Shown: positions 42,761-51,925 of the stretch, one piece after another
Numbering within the stretch: the stretch's first letter is position 1
How the letters are laid out: every line of letters starts with the position of its first letter
From: CANJIV01 sp046330225
GTDB lineage: Bacteria; Actinomycetota; Thermoleophilia; Solirubrobacterales; Solirubrobacteraceae
Length of the DNA stretch: 64,000 nt
NCBI GenBank assembly: GCA_046330225.1
Contig: JAXLTD010000001.1
Coordinates: 620,001-684,000 of the forward strand
Reading direction: 5' to 3'
Made by a program: the position numbers and the translations under genes
Notes under the pieces: model-generated
What the model was told of the DNA's origin: nothing
The model's database searches: none
Seen by the model: the letters and a program-made list of their open reading frames with translations, nothing else

Positions 42761-43461
42761 GCAGGGCCCTCCAGCTGCGCCGCGGCCGGCGGGTCCAGCA
42801 GGACAGTCAGGGTTCCCGGATCCGGGCGGACGTGCGCCGAGGGCGCCGCCGGATCCGGCGGGGATCCGAAGGCGCGGCGCACGGCCTCGGCCTTGCCCTC
42901 GCCCTCGACCAGGAACACGACCTCCCGGGCCGCGTTCAGGGCGGGGAAGGTGAAGGTGATCCGCGGGACGAACGGCTCGAGGCCGGGCTCGGGCACCCCG
43001 ACGACCGGCTGGTCGGTCACGGCCAGCGCCGGCGTGCCCGGGAACAGCGAGGCGGTGTGGCCGTCGCCGCCGATGCCCAGGAGGATCAGGTCCAGCGCGG
43101 GCACGCCCTCTCCGAACACCGCGCGCAGCGTCTCGGCGTAGGCGCCGGCGGCCGCCTCGTAGCCCTCCTCGCCGTGGATGCGGTGCACGACGGGGGCCGG
43201 GCCGGCGATCCGGTCCAGCAGGGCCTCGCGGGCCAGGCGGTAGTTCGACCGCTCGTCGTTGGGGCCCACGGCGCGGTCGTCGCCGAACCACAGCGTGACG
43301 CCAGACCAGTCGTCGACCAGGGCGGCGGCCTGCTCGTAGGCCGCCCGCGGCGTGCGGCCGCCGGCGAGCGCGATGTGGCCGCGGGCGCGGGCGACGGCGG
43401 CGATCTTCTCGGCCGCGGCCGCGGCGGGGTCGTCGGTGATGGTGATGCGGGGCTGGGTCAT
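42757..43461 (-). CDS. pgl: 6-phosphogluconolactonase
   Basis: It hydrolyses 6-phosphogluconolactone made by Zwf. The 234-aa protein has the glucosamine-6-phosphate-isomerase-like fold with LAGGRTPR at the N-terminus and the diagnostic GIGGDGHTASLFPG. It starts 4 nt after the opcA stop and overlaps the GH15 gene, in the order zwf-opcA-pgl known from actinobacteria. Confidence 0.96.
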   Translation of the reverse strand: MTQPRITITDDPAAAAAEKIAAVARARGHIALAGGRTPRAAYEQAAALVDDWSGVTLWFGDDRAVGPNDERSNYRLAREALLDRIAGPAPVVHRIHGEEGYEAAAGAYAETLRAVFGEGVPALDLILLGIGGDGHTASLFPGTPALAVTDQPVVGVPEPGLEPFVPRITFTFPALNAAREVVFLVEGEGKAEAVRRAFGSPPDPAAPSAHVRPDPGTLTVLLDPPAAAQLEGPA

Positions 43462-43465
43462 GGGC

Positions 43466-44551
43466 TCACGTGGTCATGTGGGTCGCGGCGGCCAGCGCGG
43501 GGCCGTAGGTGCGGTCGCGCAGGAGCGCCTGGCGGATGCCCTCGCCGAGGATGCCGCCCTCGCCGCGGGAGGAGCCGAGCACGGTCCACTCGGTCTCGGT
43601 GCCGTCGCGGTGGCGGCGGCGCTCGGTCAGCCCGCCGTCGCCGCGCTCGAGCCGGATGCCCGAGCCGTAGGCGGTGTCGACCTGGATGCTGGCGAGCCCG
43701 GGGACGCCCTGCTCGGGCGCGGGCTCGACGGTGAGGCGCACCTCCTGGCGGCGCCCGTGCGCCGTGCCGGTGTGGATGCCGGCGCGGGCCACCATCTGGC
43801 TGGGCCTCCAGCCCAGGCGCGACGAGAGCCAGCCGAGCAGCATGAGGCCGGCGGCGGCAGAGTCCGGGCGGTGGCGGACCGTCACGGCCTCGATCGTGTG
43901 GAGCTCCTCGCGGCGGTCGGGCGGGTCGAAGGCGCCGGCCACGCGCTCGCGCCACGGCGTCGACCGCAGCCAGGACAGGTCCACCACTCGCGCGCGCTGG
44001 GCGAGGTGGGAGGCGCGGCGCAGCGCCACGGGCACGTCCGGGTCATCGAGCGAGTCGAGCATCACGACCTGGGCGATGTGCAGCAGCGAGTCGACGGCCT
44101 CGGGGTGGCCGTGCGGCGACCACACGACGGTGGCCAGGTCGGGAACGAGGAGCGGATCGACGATCGAGTCGAGGTGCTCGAGGTGGTGCGCTCCGCAGGC
44201 GATCGCCACCCGCTCGCGACCGAGCACGAACCCGCTCGGCCCGGGGATGTCGTCGCCCGACACCGTCGCGATCGCGTCGAGGGTCGTGCGCCCGGGCTCG
44301 ACGGCGCAGAGGATCGTGCGGGACGGGTGGTACTGGCTGATCCGGTCCAGGCGGTTCTCGATCTCGCCGCGCCACTCGCGGTCGCAGACCACGACGAGGT
44401 TGATGACCCGGGCGGGGACGTAGGAGGCGGTCTCCTCGTGGCGGTGCTTGAGCAGCCGCCGCAGCGCGGACTCGATCGCGCCCGGGGTGGTGTCGAGCGC
44501 CCCCCAGACGTCGTCCGTGCGCGACGTCCCGGTGTCGCTGAGCTCCGGCAC
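43466..44551 (-). CDS. opcA: Glucose-6-phosphate dehydrogenase assembly protein OpcA
   Basis: OpcA activates or assembles Zwf in cyanobacteria and actinobacteria. The 361-aa protein has the N-terminal domain beginning DDVWGALDTTPGAIESALR, and the C-terminal glucose-6-phosphate-dehydrogenase-subunit domain. The GTG codon lies immediately next to the zwf stop. Its presence here is a good marker of an actinobacterial-type pentose phosphate operon. Confidence 0.94.
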   Translation of the reverse strand: MPELSDTGTSRTDDVWGALDTTPGAIESALRRLLKHRHEETASYVPARVINLVVVCDREWRGEIENRLDRISQYHPSRTILCAVEPGRTTLDAIATVSGDDIPGPSGFVLGRERVAIACGAHHLEHLDSIVDPLLVPDLATVVWSPHGHPEAVDSLLHIAQVVMLDSLDDPDVPVALRRASHLAQRARVVDLSWLRSTPWRERVAGAFDPPDRREELHTIEAVTVRHRPDSAAAGLMLLGWLSSRLGWRPSQMVARAGIHTGTAHGRRQEVRLTVEPAPEQGVPGLASIQVDTAYGSGIRLERGDGGLTERRRHRDGTETEWTVLGSSRGEGGILGEGIRQALLRDRTYGPALAAATHMTT

Positions 44552-46093
44552 CTACACGGCCCTCCAGGCGGACCCGGGCCGCAGGAGCTGGTTGGCCTCG
44601 GCCGGCCCGGGCGTGCCCGCGGGGTAGTGGGCGACCGGGGCGGCGCCGTCGGCCCAGGCGTTGAGGATCGGATCGCAGATCCGCCACTGCGCCTCGACTT
44701 CGTCGTCGCGGGTGAAGAGCGTGGCCTCGCCCCGCATTGCGTCGAGGATCAGGCGCTCGTAGGCCTCGGGCGACTGCGAGATGAACGACGAGCCGTAGAG
44801 GAACTCCATGTTCACCGGGCGGATGCTCATCCGGGTCCCGGGGATCTTCGCGCCGAGCTTCAGCGACACGCCCTCGTTGGGCTGCAGCGTGAAGACGAGC
44901 TGGTTGGGCTCGATGCCGGTGCTGTGGTCATCGTTCCGGAAGGCGAGGTGGGGGACGGGCTTGAGCGTGACCGCGATCTCGGTCACCTTGCGGGCCAGCC
45001 GCTTGCCAGTGCGCAGGTAGAACGGCACGCCGGCCCACCGCCAGTTCTCGATCTTCAGGCGCAGCGCGACGTAGGTCTCCGTCGTGGAGTCCGCCGGGAC
45101 GCCCTCCTCCTCGAGGTAGCCGACGACGTCCTCGCCGCCGACCACGCCCGGGGTGTACTGCGCCCGGACCGACATCTCGCCGACTTCGGACGGCTCGGGC
45201 GCGTGGATGGCGTGGAGGATCTTGACCTTCTCGTCGCGGACCTGGTCTGCCTCGAAGGAGACCGGCGGCTCCATGGCCAGGAGCGTCAGGAGCTGGAGCA
45301 TGTGGTTCTCGACCAGGTCGCGCAGGGCGCCGGCGCCGTCGTAGTAGCCCGCCCGCGTGCCGATCCCCAGGTCCTCGGCGGCGGTGATCTGCACGTCCTG
45401 GATGTAGTTGCGGTTCCACATCGGCTCGAACATGCCGTTCGCGAATCGGAACGCGAGCATGTTCTGGACGGTTTCCTTGCCCAGGTAGTGGTCGATGCGG
45501 AAGACCTGCTGCTCGTCGAAGACCGACAGGACGCGGCGGTTGAGCTCCTGCGCCTCGGCGAGGGTGGTGCCGAACGGCTTCTCGATGATGACGCGGACCT
45601 CCGCGCCCTCCCGCTGGTCCAGTCCGCTGGCCCCGAGGCACTCGACGATCACGGGGAAGAACTGCGGCGCGGTCGAGAGGTAGAAGGCGCGATTGAACTC
45701 GTGGCCGGCCGTCTCGTCGAACGCGGTGGCCGCGGCCGCGAGCTCCCCGTAGACGTCGGGGTCGTCGAACGTGCCAGGGATGTAGCGCAGGTTCGCGAAC
45801 AGCTTCTCCAGCACCTTGTCGTCGACTCGCCGGCGCGAGAACTCGCGCACCGACTCCGCGGCGAGCGTCCGGAACTCCTCGTCGGTGTGCTCGCTGCGCG
45901 AGATCCCGATGAGGTTGAACCGCTCCGGCAGCGCGCCCTCGTGCGCGAGGTTGTAGATCGCCGGGAGGAGCTTGCGCTTGGCGAGGTCGCCCGTGGCGCC
46001 GAAGATCACGAGCGTCGTCGGGTGGACCGGCCGGCGCTCGAGGCCGGCGCTCAGCGGGTTCTCGCCGGCGTAATCCCGGGGGGCGGCGGCCAT
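44552..46093 (-). CDS. zwf: Glucose-6-phosphate 1-dehydrogenase
   Basis: It oxidises glucose-6-phosphate with NADP. Coenzyme-binding FGATGDLAKRK is at residues 31-41, EKPFG follows, and the active-site RIDHYLGKETVQNM (about 198-211) has the catalytic His. Length 513 aa is standard. The ATG overlaps the tal-pgi stop by 1 nt (TGATG) and the next gene, opcA, abuts it, so the enzyme and its assembly factor are made together. Confidence 0.98.
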   Translation of the reverse strand: MAAAPRDYAGENPLSAGLERRPVHPTTLVIFGATGDLAKRKLLPAIYNLAHEGALPERFNLIGISRSEHTDEEFRTLAAESVREFSRRRVDDKVLEKLFANLRYIPGTFDDPDVYGELAAAATAFDETAGHEFNRAFYLSTAPQFFPVIVECLGASGLDQREGAEVRVIIEKPFGTTLAEAQELNRRVLSVFDEQQVFRIDHYLGKETVQNMLAFRFANGMFEPMWNRNYIQDVQITAAEDLGIGTRAGYYDGAGALRDLVENHMLQLLTLLAMEPPVSFEADQVRDEKVKILHAIHAPEPSEVGEMSVRAQYTPGVVGGEDVVGYLEEEGVPADSTTETYVALRLKIENWRWAGVPFYLRTGKRLARKVTEIAVTLKPVPHLAFRNDDHSTGIEPNQLVFTLQPNEGVSLKLGAKIPGTRMSIRPVNMEFLYGSSFISQSPEAYERLILDAMRGEATLFTRDDEVEAQWRICDPILNAWADGAAPVAHYPAGTPGPAEANQLLRPGSAWRAV

Positions 46094-48834
46094 CAGATCA
46101 GCCCCGCGATGCGGGCGGCCAGCGCCCGGATGGCCCCGGCCGGATCGTCGCCGGCCAGCGTGACCCGCTCGGCCGGGAGGCCGTGGCTGCGCAGGGCCTG
46201 CAGGTCCGTGGCCGCCTCGGCGGCCTCGAGCGTGCGGAAGCCGTACTGGGCGCCCGGGACCGGGAGGTCCTCGCCGCCGCCGCGGACGAGCTGCAGGAAG
46301 AGGCCGGTCGCCGGCCCGTCCTTGTGGAACTGGCCCGTCGAGTGCAGGAAGCGCGGCCCGTACCCGAACGTCGTGGCCGCGTGCGTGGCGTCCCGGATGG
46401 CCGCCCGTAGCTCGGCCACGGCGGCGTCGACGCCGGCCGAAGGAGCCACGTAGCCCATGATCGCGACGTAGCGTCCCGGCGCGGCAGGGGCGAGGAGCGC
46501 GCGCAGCGCGTCGTCGTCGGCATCGGCGATCGCGGGCAGCTCGCCCGTGGCGAGCACGTCGGCGGTCGCCGCCTTGGCCTCGCGCACGCTCGGCTGGTCG
46601 AACGGGTTGATCCCGAGCACCCACCCCGCCACCGCCGTGGCGAACTCCGAGAAGAAGAACAGGCGGCCGAGGTCCTCGGGGCCGTGCACCTGGACCGTGA
46701 TCGCCGGGTGGCCGGCCTGGGCCAGCGCGGCGACCTTGGCGTCGAGCTCCCCGTCGGGCGCGTCGACGTTGCGCAGGTAGACGAACACCCGGTCCTCGCC
46801 GTAGGCGTCGGGCGCGCCGAGCGGCTCCTCGGCGACCGGCAGGATGCCCTTCCCGTCCTTGCCGGTGCTCCCGGCGATGAGCTGCTCGACCCACAGGCCG
46901 AAGCTCGCGGCCGGATCCGAGGCGACGATCGTGAGCTTGTCGCGGCCCTGGACCGCCAGCTCGCCGATCGTCAGGCCCAGCCACAGCCCGGCGTTCGCGG
47001 CGCTCGAATCGTAGGAGACGCTGGCCTGCTCGGCCACGCCGGCCCGGTCGAGCAGCCTGCCGACGTCGGCGCCCATGAGCGCCGCCGGCACGAGGCCGAA
47101 GTACGACAGGGCCGAGTAGCGCCCGTTCATGTCGGGCGGGTTGAGGAACACGCGGCGGAAGACCTGGAGGTTGGCGAGGTCCTCGAGCGGGCTGCCGAGG
47201 TCGGTCACCGCCACGAACTGGCGGGACGGGCTGCCGCCCGCCGCATCGACCGCCGCGCGGAAGTGGTCGAGGAGGGCGAGCGTCTCGACCGTGGTGCCGG
47301 ACTTCGACGACACGACGAACAGCGTGCTGGCGATGTCGACGGAGGCCTGCACCGCGCGGATCGCCTCCGCATCGGATGTGTCGAGCACCTGCAGCCGCAG
47401 CGCGCAGTCCTGGTGTCCGAAGCTGCGGCGGATGACCTCGGCGGCAAACGTCGCGCCGCCCATGCCGAGCACGACGGCGTCGGTGAGCCCGTCCGCGCGG
47501 CAGCCGGCGGCGAACACCCCGAGCTCGGCCACCGCGTCTCGCATCTCGTCGGCGATCGTGAGCCACCCGAGGCGGTTGGCGATCTCCGCGCTGCCGGCGG
47601 GGCCCCAGAGCGTCGCGTCCTTGCGCCACACCCGGCGGGCGACGTCGTCGGCGGTCGCGCGCTTGATGCGCGAGACGATGCCCGGCTCGGCATCGCTGGG
47701 GAGCCGCGACTCGATCGTCGGGGGCCGCTGCGTGACGACGGCCTCGCGCCGGCTCTCGATGCCGGCCAGCAGCTGGTCCATCGCGACGACGAACTTCTCG
47801 ATGCCCTCCTCGAGCAGCACGTCGGTGACGTCGTCGAGGTCCAGGCCGGCGTCGGCGAGCCGCTGCAGCTCCACGGAGGGATCCTGGTCGGCGGTCGGCC
47901 CGGTGATCTCCGCGTGGTCGGCGGCGGCCAGCAGGGTCGCCATCGGCATCGTGTTGACCGTGTCGGGGGCGACGAGGCCGTCGACGTACATCGTGTCGGA
48001 GTAGAGCGGGTTCTTCACCCCGGTGGAGGCCCACAGCGGGCGCTGCACGGCGGCGCCGGCGGCGGCAAGCGCCTCCCACCGCGGGCCCGAGAAGATCGCC
48101 TTGAAGCGCTGGTAGGCCGCGCGGGCGTTGGCGAGCCCGGCCCGGCCGGCGAGGTCCGAGCGGCCGGCGGCCTCGAGGCGGGCGTCGGCCTCGGTGTCGA
48201 CGCGCGAGACGAAGAAGCTCGCCACCGAGTGGATGCTGAGCGGCTGGCCCTCCGCGTGGCGGCGCTCGAGACCGCGGATGAACGCCTCCGCCACCTTCTC
48301 GTAGGCGGCCACCGAGAACAGGAGCGTGACGTTGATGTTGCGCCCCTCGTAGATCATCTGCTCGATCGCCGGGACGCCCTCGTCGGTGCCGGGGATCTTG
48401 ATCATGAGGTTCGGGCGGTCGACGAGCGCCCAGTACATCCGCGCCTCCTCGATCGTCCCCTCGGTGTTGCGAGCCAGGTCCGGGGCCACCTCGAGCGAGA
48501 CGTACCCGTCGACCCCGCCGGAGGACTCCCACACCGGGCGCAGCACGTCGGCAGCCATCTGGACGTCCTGCACGGCGATCGCCCGGTAGACCTCCAGGCC
48601 GGTCTTGCCCTCCTTGGCGAGCTGCTCGAGCTGGTCGTCGTAGTCGGGGCTGCCGATGATCGCCGCCTCGAAGATCGCCGGGTTCGACGTCTCCCCGCGC
48701 AGCGAGTCCTCGTCGAGGAGGCGCTGGAGCTCGCCGCCCTCGATCATGCTGCGGCGGATCTGGTCGAGCCAGACACTCGTGCCCGCCGCGGTGAGCGCGG
48801 CGAGCCGCTCGTTGATCTGGACCGTGGGACTCAT
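46093..48834 (-). CDS. tal-pgi: Bifunctional transaldolase/glucose-6-phosphate isomerase
   Basis: A natural fusion of 913 aa. The N-terminal half (about 1-365) is a transaldolase with Schiff-base Lys146 in NLMIKIPGT and the signature GETSNPAIFEAA (47-58). The C-terminal half (about 400-913) is a phosphoglucose isomerase with SSKSGTTVET and a late QFHKDGP active-site region. Such fusions are known in Actinobacteria and Cyanobacteria-related lineages. The product joins the non-oxidative pentose phosphate pathway to hexose-phosphate recycling, next to zwf. GAGGAG precedes the ATG by 9 nt, and tkt ends 31 nt upstream. Confidence 0.96.
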   Translation of the reverse strand: MSPTVQINERLAALTAAGTSVWLDQIRRSMIEGGELQRLLDEDSLRGETSNPAIFEAAIIGSPDYDDQLEQLAKEGKTGLEVYRAIAVQDVQMAADVLRPVWESSGGVDGYVSLEVAPDLARNTEGTIEEARMYWALVDRPNLMIKIPGTDEGVPAIEQMIYEGRNINVTLLFSVAAYEKVAEAFIRGLERRHAEGQPLSIHSVASFFVSRVDTEADARLEAAGRSDLAGRAGLANARAAYQRFKAIFSGPRWEALAAAGAAVQRPLWASTGVKNPLYSDTMYVDGLVAPDTVNTMPMATLLAAADHAEITGPTADQDPSVELQRLADAGLDLDDVTDVLLEEGIEKFVVAMDQLLAGIESRREAVVTQRPPTIESRLPSDAEPGIVSRIKRATADDVARRVWRKDATLWGPAGSAEIANRLGWLTIADEMRDAVAELGVFAAGCRADGLTDAVVLGMGGATFAAEVIRRSFGHQDCALRLQVLDTSDAEAIRAVQASVDIASTLFVVSSKSGTTVETLALLDHFRAAVDAAGGSPSRQFVAVTDLGSPLEDLANLQVFRRVFLNPPDMNGRYSALSYFGLVPAALMGADVGRLLDRAGVAEQASVSYDSSAANAGLWLGLTIGELAVQGRDKLTIVASDPAASFGLWVEQLIAGSTGKDGKGILPVAEEPLGAPDAYGEDRVFVYLRNVDAPDGELDAKVAALAQAGHPAITVQVHGPEDLGRLFFFSEFATAVAGWVLGINPFDQPSVREAKAATADVLATGELPAIADADDDALRALLAPAAPGRYVAIMGYVAPSAGVDAAVAELRAAIRDATHAATTFGYGPRFLHSTGQFHKDGPATGLFLQLVRGGGEDLPVPGAQYGFRTLEAAEAATDLQALRSHGLPAERVTLAGDDPAGAIRALAARIAGLI

Positions 48835-48865
48835 TGTGCGTGCTCTCCTCGCCGTGTCTGGGGAG

Positions 48866-50902
48866 TCAGTCCGCCGCGCGCGCCGTTACAGCCCGTCCGG
48901 CGTCGACGACGTGCTCGACCGTGAAGCCGAAGTGCTCGAAGGCCGCAGCGGCCGGGGCCGAGGCGCCGAACGTCGTCATCCCGATCACCTCGCCGAGGTC
49001 GCCCACCCAGCGGTGCCAGCCAACCGGGCTGGCCGCCTCGACCGCGACGCGGGCCCGCACGGAGGGGGGCAGGACGGCGTCGCGCTCGGCCTGGCTGGCC
49101 GCCTCGAACCGCTCGACGCACGGCATCGACACGACGCGCGTGGCGATGCCGCCGGCCTCGAGCTGGTCGGCGGCCTGCAGGCACAGGCCCACCTCCGAGC
49201 CGGTCCCGATGAGGATGAGCGCCGGGGCGTCGCCGTAGGCCTCGCGCAGGACGTAGGCGCCCCGCTCGATGGCGTCCGGCGGCACCGAGGACGGCAGCAG
49301 GGTGGGGAGGCCCTGGCGCGACAGGGCCAGGACCACTGGGCGGTCGGTCGCCTGCAGCGCGTGCTTCCAGGCCAGCGCCGTCTCGTTTGCGTCGGCGGGC
49401 CGCACGACCTCGAGGTTCGGGATGGCCCGCAGGCCGACGAGCTGCTCGATCGGCTGGTGGGTCGGGCCGTCCTCGCCGAGGCCGATCGAGTCGTGCGTGA
49501 ACACGAAGATCGAGGGGATCCCCATGAGCGCGGCCAGGCGGATGGACCCGCGCATGTAGTCGGAGAAGATCAGGAAGCCCGACCCGAACGCCCGCAGGCC
49601 GCTGAGCGTGAGCCCGTTGACGATCGCGCCCATGGCGTGCTCGCGGATCCCGAAGTGCAGGTTGCGGCCCTCGTAGCTCCCTGGCTCGACGCTGCCGGAC
49701 CCGTCGATGAGGGTCAGGGTCGAGGGCGCGAGGTCGGCCGAGCCGCCGACCAGGAACGGCACCTCGGCGGCGGCCCACTGGATCACCTGGCCACTGGCCT
49801 TGCGCGTGGCGACCGACGGCGTCTGCGCCGGGTCGAACGTTGGCACGTTCGACCCGAAGCCCGTCGGCAGCTTGCGGTCCCGGATGAGCTCGAACTCCTC
49901 CCACAGCTCCGGCAGCGCGGCGCGGTAGGCGTTGGCCGTCTCCGTCCACTCGGCCTCGGCAGCGTGGCCGCGCCCGACGCACTCCCGGAAGGCCGCCAGG
50001 GCCTCCTCCGGGACGTAGAAGGGATCGGTGCTCGGCCAGCCGTAGACCTCCTTGGTCAGCGCGACCTCCTCCTCGCCCAGCGGCGCGCCGTGGGCGCCGG
50101 CCGTGTCCTGCTTGTGGGGCGAGCCGGGGGCGATGTGGGTGCGGCAGATGATCAGCGACGGGCGGTCGGCGACGTCGATCGCGGCCCGCGCCGCGGCCTC
50201 GATGCGGTCGAGGCCGAGGTCCTCGCCGAGGTTCTGCACGTGCCACCCGTACGCCTCGTAGCGCGCGCCCACGTCCTCGCTGAAGGCGAGCGCGGTGTCG
50301 CCCTCGATCGAGATGTGGTTGTCGTCGTAGAAGGCGATGAGCCGCCCGAGGCCCAGGTGGCCGGCGATCGAGGACGCCTCGCCGGAGATGCCCTCCTCCA
50401 TGTCGCCGTCGGAGGCGATGGTGAACGTGTGGTGGCCGATGAGCTCGTGCCCGTCGCGGTTGAAGCGGGCGGCGAGCATCCGCTCAGCCAGCGCGAGCCC
50501 GACGCTCATGGAGATGCCCTGCCCGAGCGGGCCGGTCGTCGCCTCGATCCCGGCGGCGTGGCCGTACTCGGGGTGCCCGGCCGTCGGGCTGCCGAGCTGG
50601 CGGAAGCTCTCGAGGTCCTCGAGCGTGAGCCCGTACCCGGTGAGGTAGAGCATCGAGTACAGGAGCATCGACGCGTGGCCGCAGGAGAGCACGAAGCGGT
50701 CGCGGTTGGGCCAGTCCGGCCGCTCCGGGCTGTGGCGCATGAGCCGCGTGTAGAGCACGTAGGCGATGGGCGCGAGCGCCATCGGGGTCCCGGGGTGCCC
50801 GGAGTTGGCCTTCTGGACGCCGTCCATGGAGAGCGTCCGGATCGTGTTGACGCACAGCTCGTCGAGCTCGGCGGTCTCCGGGGTGGTCGTGGGCGTGCTC
50901 AT
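48866..50902 (-). CDS. tkt: Transketolase
   Basis: A thiamine-diphosphate enzyme of the non-oxidative pentose phosphate pathway. Features: NSGHPGTPMALAPIAY at the N-terminus, the ThDP motif ASDGDMEEGISGEASS, FYDDNHIS, and the pyrimidine-domain segment THDSIGLGEDGPTHQP. The length of 678 aa is standard. The ATG at 50902 follows an AGGAG site by about 13 nt. It is the first gene of the 11.5-kb sugar-phosphate operon that ends at rpiB. Confidence 0.97.
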   Translation of the reverse strand: MSTPTTTPETAELDELCVNTIRTLSMDGVQKANSGHPGTPMALAPIAYVLYTRLMRHSPERPDWPNRDRFVLSCGHASMLLYSMLYLTGYGLTLEDLESFRQLGSPTAGHPEYGHAAGIEATTGPLGQGISMSVGLALAERMLAARFNRDGHELIGHHTFTIASDGDMEEGISGEASSIAGHLGLGRLIAFYDDNHISIEGDTALAFSEDVGARYEAYGWHVQNLGEDLGLDRIEAAARAAIDVADRPSLIICRTHIAPGSPHKQDTAGAHGAPLGEEEVALTKEVYGWPSTDPFYVPEEALAAFRECVGRGHAAEAEWTETANAYRAALPELWEEFELIRDRKLPTGFGSNVPTFDPAQTPSVATRKASGQVIQWAAAEVPFLVGGSADLAPSTLTLIDGSGSVEPGSYEGRNLHFGIREHAMGAIVNGLTLSGLRAFGSGFLIFSDYMRGSIRLAALMGIPSIFVFTHDSIGLGEDGPTHQPIEQLVGLRAIPNLEVVRPADANETALAWKHALQATDRPVVLALSRQGLPTLLPSSVPPDAIERGAYVLREAYGDAPALILIGTGSEVGLCLQAADQLEAGGIATRVVSMPCVERFEAASQAERDAVLPPSVRARVAVEAASPVGWHRWVGDLGEVIGMTTFGASAPAAAAFEHFGFTVEHVVDAGRAVTARAAD

Positions 50903-50936
50903 CGGCGCGGGCGCACTCCTCGTCTCAGGGTCAGGG

Positions 50937-50953
50937 CCTCGGCAGCGCCGAGG
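50937..50953 (-). promoter_or_regulatory. Hairpin in the tkt leader region
   Basis: CCTCGGC-AGC-GCCGAGG is a perfect 7+7 inverted repeat 35 nt upstream of the tkt ATG. It may be a leader hairpin or an operator of the operon. I see no clear -10/-35 pair in the remaining 221 nt between tkt and ccmH. Confidence 0.35.
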
Positions 50954-51123
50954 GGCCCGATCATCGTTGACGGCGCCCGCCCGGCGCAAGCCTCGGACAC
51001 GATTCGGCAACGACTGGGCGCGCGGGCCCAGCGGGGCGGGGCGGCAGGGTCGAGCCGGGCGGCAGGGGCCACGACCGCGTAGGTCGGCCGGAGGGGGCCC
51101 GAACCGCAGCGGGCGGCGCGGAG

Positions 51124-51597
51124 TTATGTGTCGTAGCGGGCGAGATCCGCGTCGAGGCGGGCGGCGTCGGCGGCCGAGAGATCGGGGCCTGGACCGGGCC
51201 CGCCGGCCGCTGCGGCCTCGCGGCTGCGCCGCCGCCAGCGCGGGACCAGCGCCGCGAGCACGCCCAGCAGGGCCAGGACGACGGCCGCGGGCACGAGGTA
51301 GGCCGTCAGGTTGAAGCCCTTGGCCTCGGGCATCGCGAGGACCGACTGCCCGAACTCGTCGGCGAGCCGGCGCTTGATCTCGTCCTTCGTGTCGCCCGCG
51401 GCGATGCGCTGGCGGATGAAGGCCCGCTCGCGGTTGGCCTGCGGCGCGTCGGTGGCGAGGTTGAGCGGGACGCCGCACACCGTGCACATGACCTCGTCCT
51501 CGACGTCGTTGAGGGTCGTCCGGGGCGCGGCGCCCAGCGCCGGCGCTGGGGCGGCGACGGCGGCAGCGGCGAGCATGAGCGGGAGGAGGCGGCGCAT
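51124..51597 (-). CDS. ccmH: Cytochrome c maturation protein CcmH/CycL-like
   Basis: It belongs to the thiol-redox part of System I cytochrome c maturation, reducing the apocytochrome CxxCH motif. A signal peptide (about 1-23) is followed by the short CcmH domain with MCTVC (Cys38, Cys41), the RxF-type helix and a C-terminal transmembrane helix (about 99-122), then a cytoplasmic tail. Length 157 aa. It is about 7 kb from ccmE-ccmF-ccmI, on the other side of the tRNA island, rather than in one block. A TACTCT -10-like box is 10 nt before the ATG. Confidence 0.9.
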   Translation of the reverse strand: MRRLLPLMLAAAAVAAPAPALGAAPRTTLNDVEDEVMCTVCGVPLNLATDAPQANRERAFIRQRIAAGDTKDEIKRRLADEFGQSVLAMPEAKGFNLTAYLVPAAVVLALLGVLAALVPRWRRRSREAAAAGGPGPGPDLSAADAARLDADLARYDT

Positions 51598-51666
51598 CGG
51601 CACACCTAGAGTACGGGCCCGGCCGTCGCGGGGCCGCCGGACGAGGGGAGTACTGTCCGGGTGGCG

Positions 51667-51882
51667 ATGAACGGTTCCTGCGCCACGGTCCTCGGCACGC
51701 TCGCCGCCTTCCCGAGTGACGACACCGTGCTGGCAATCGCCGGCCACAGCGGGCTTTCGGCCCCGGAGGTCGAGGCCACGCTCGGGGATCTCAAGCGCCA
51801 GCATCTCGTCCGCCGGTGGGAGACCCACTGGCAGCTGACCGGCACGGGCGCCGATGCGGCGGCCGCCGGCCCGAGCGCCTGA
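51667..51882 (+). CDS. Small winged-helix-like protein, function unknown
   Basis: This 71-residue product reads like a minimal winged helix: two helices (TVLAIAGHSGLSAPEV and a second around VEATLGDLKRQ) and a short strand pair (LVRRWETHWQLT). It has no effector domain. A TACTGT -10 hexamer at 51651-51656 lies 10 nt before the ATG at 51667; a GTG at 51661 is the alternative start. It is divergent from ccmH. Function not deducible. Confidence 0.5.
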   Translation: MNGSCATVLGTLAAFPSDDTVLAIAGHSGLSAPEVEATLGDLKRQHLVRRWETHWQLTGTGADAAAAGPSA

Positions 51883-51912
51883 TCACCCGCCGCAGCGCCG
51901 CGCGCCGTGCGC

Positions 51913-51918
51913 TACGGT
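51913..51918 (+). promoter_or_regulatory. -10 hexamer of the subtilase gene
   Basis: TACGGT ends 7 nt before the GTG at 51926 and rules out an in-frame Met at 51854. Confidence 0.5.
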
Positions 51919-51925
51919 CACCCGC

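Noticed and set aside
43352..46453. 1033-codon open frame antisense to pgl, opcA and zwf
   Set aside because: Shadow of well-identified genes; no start signal or recognisable domain.
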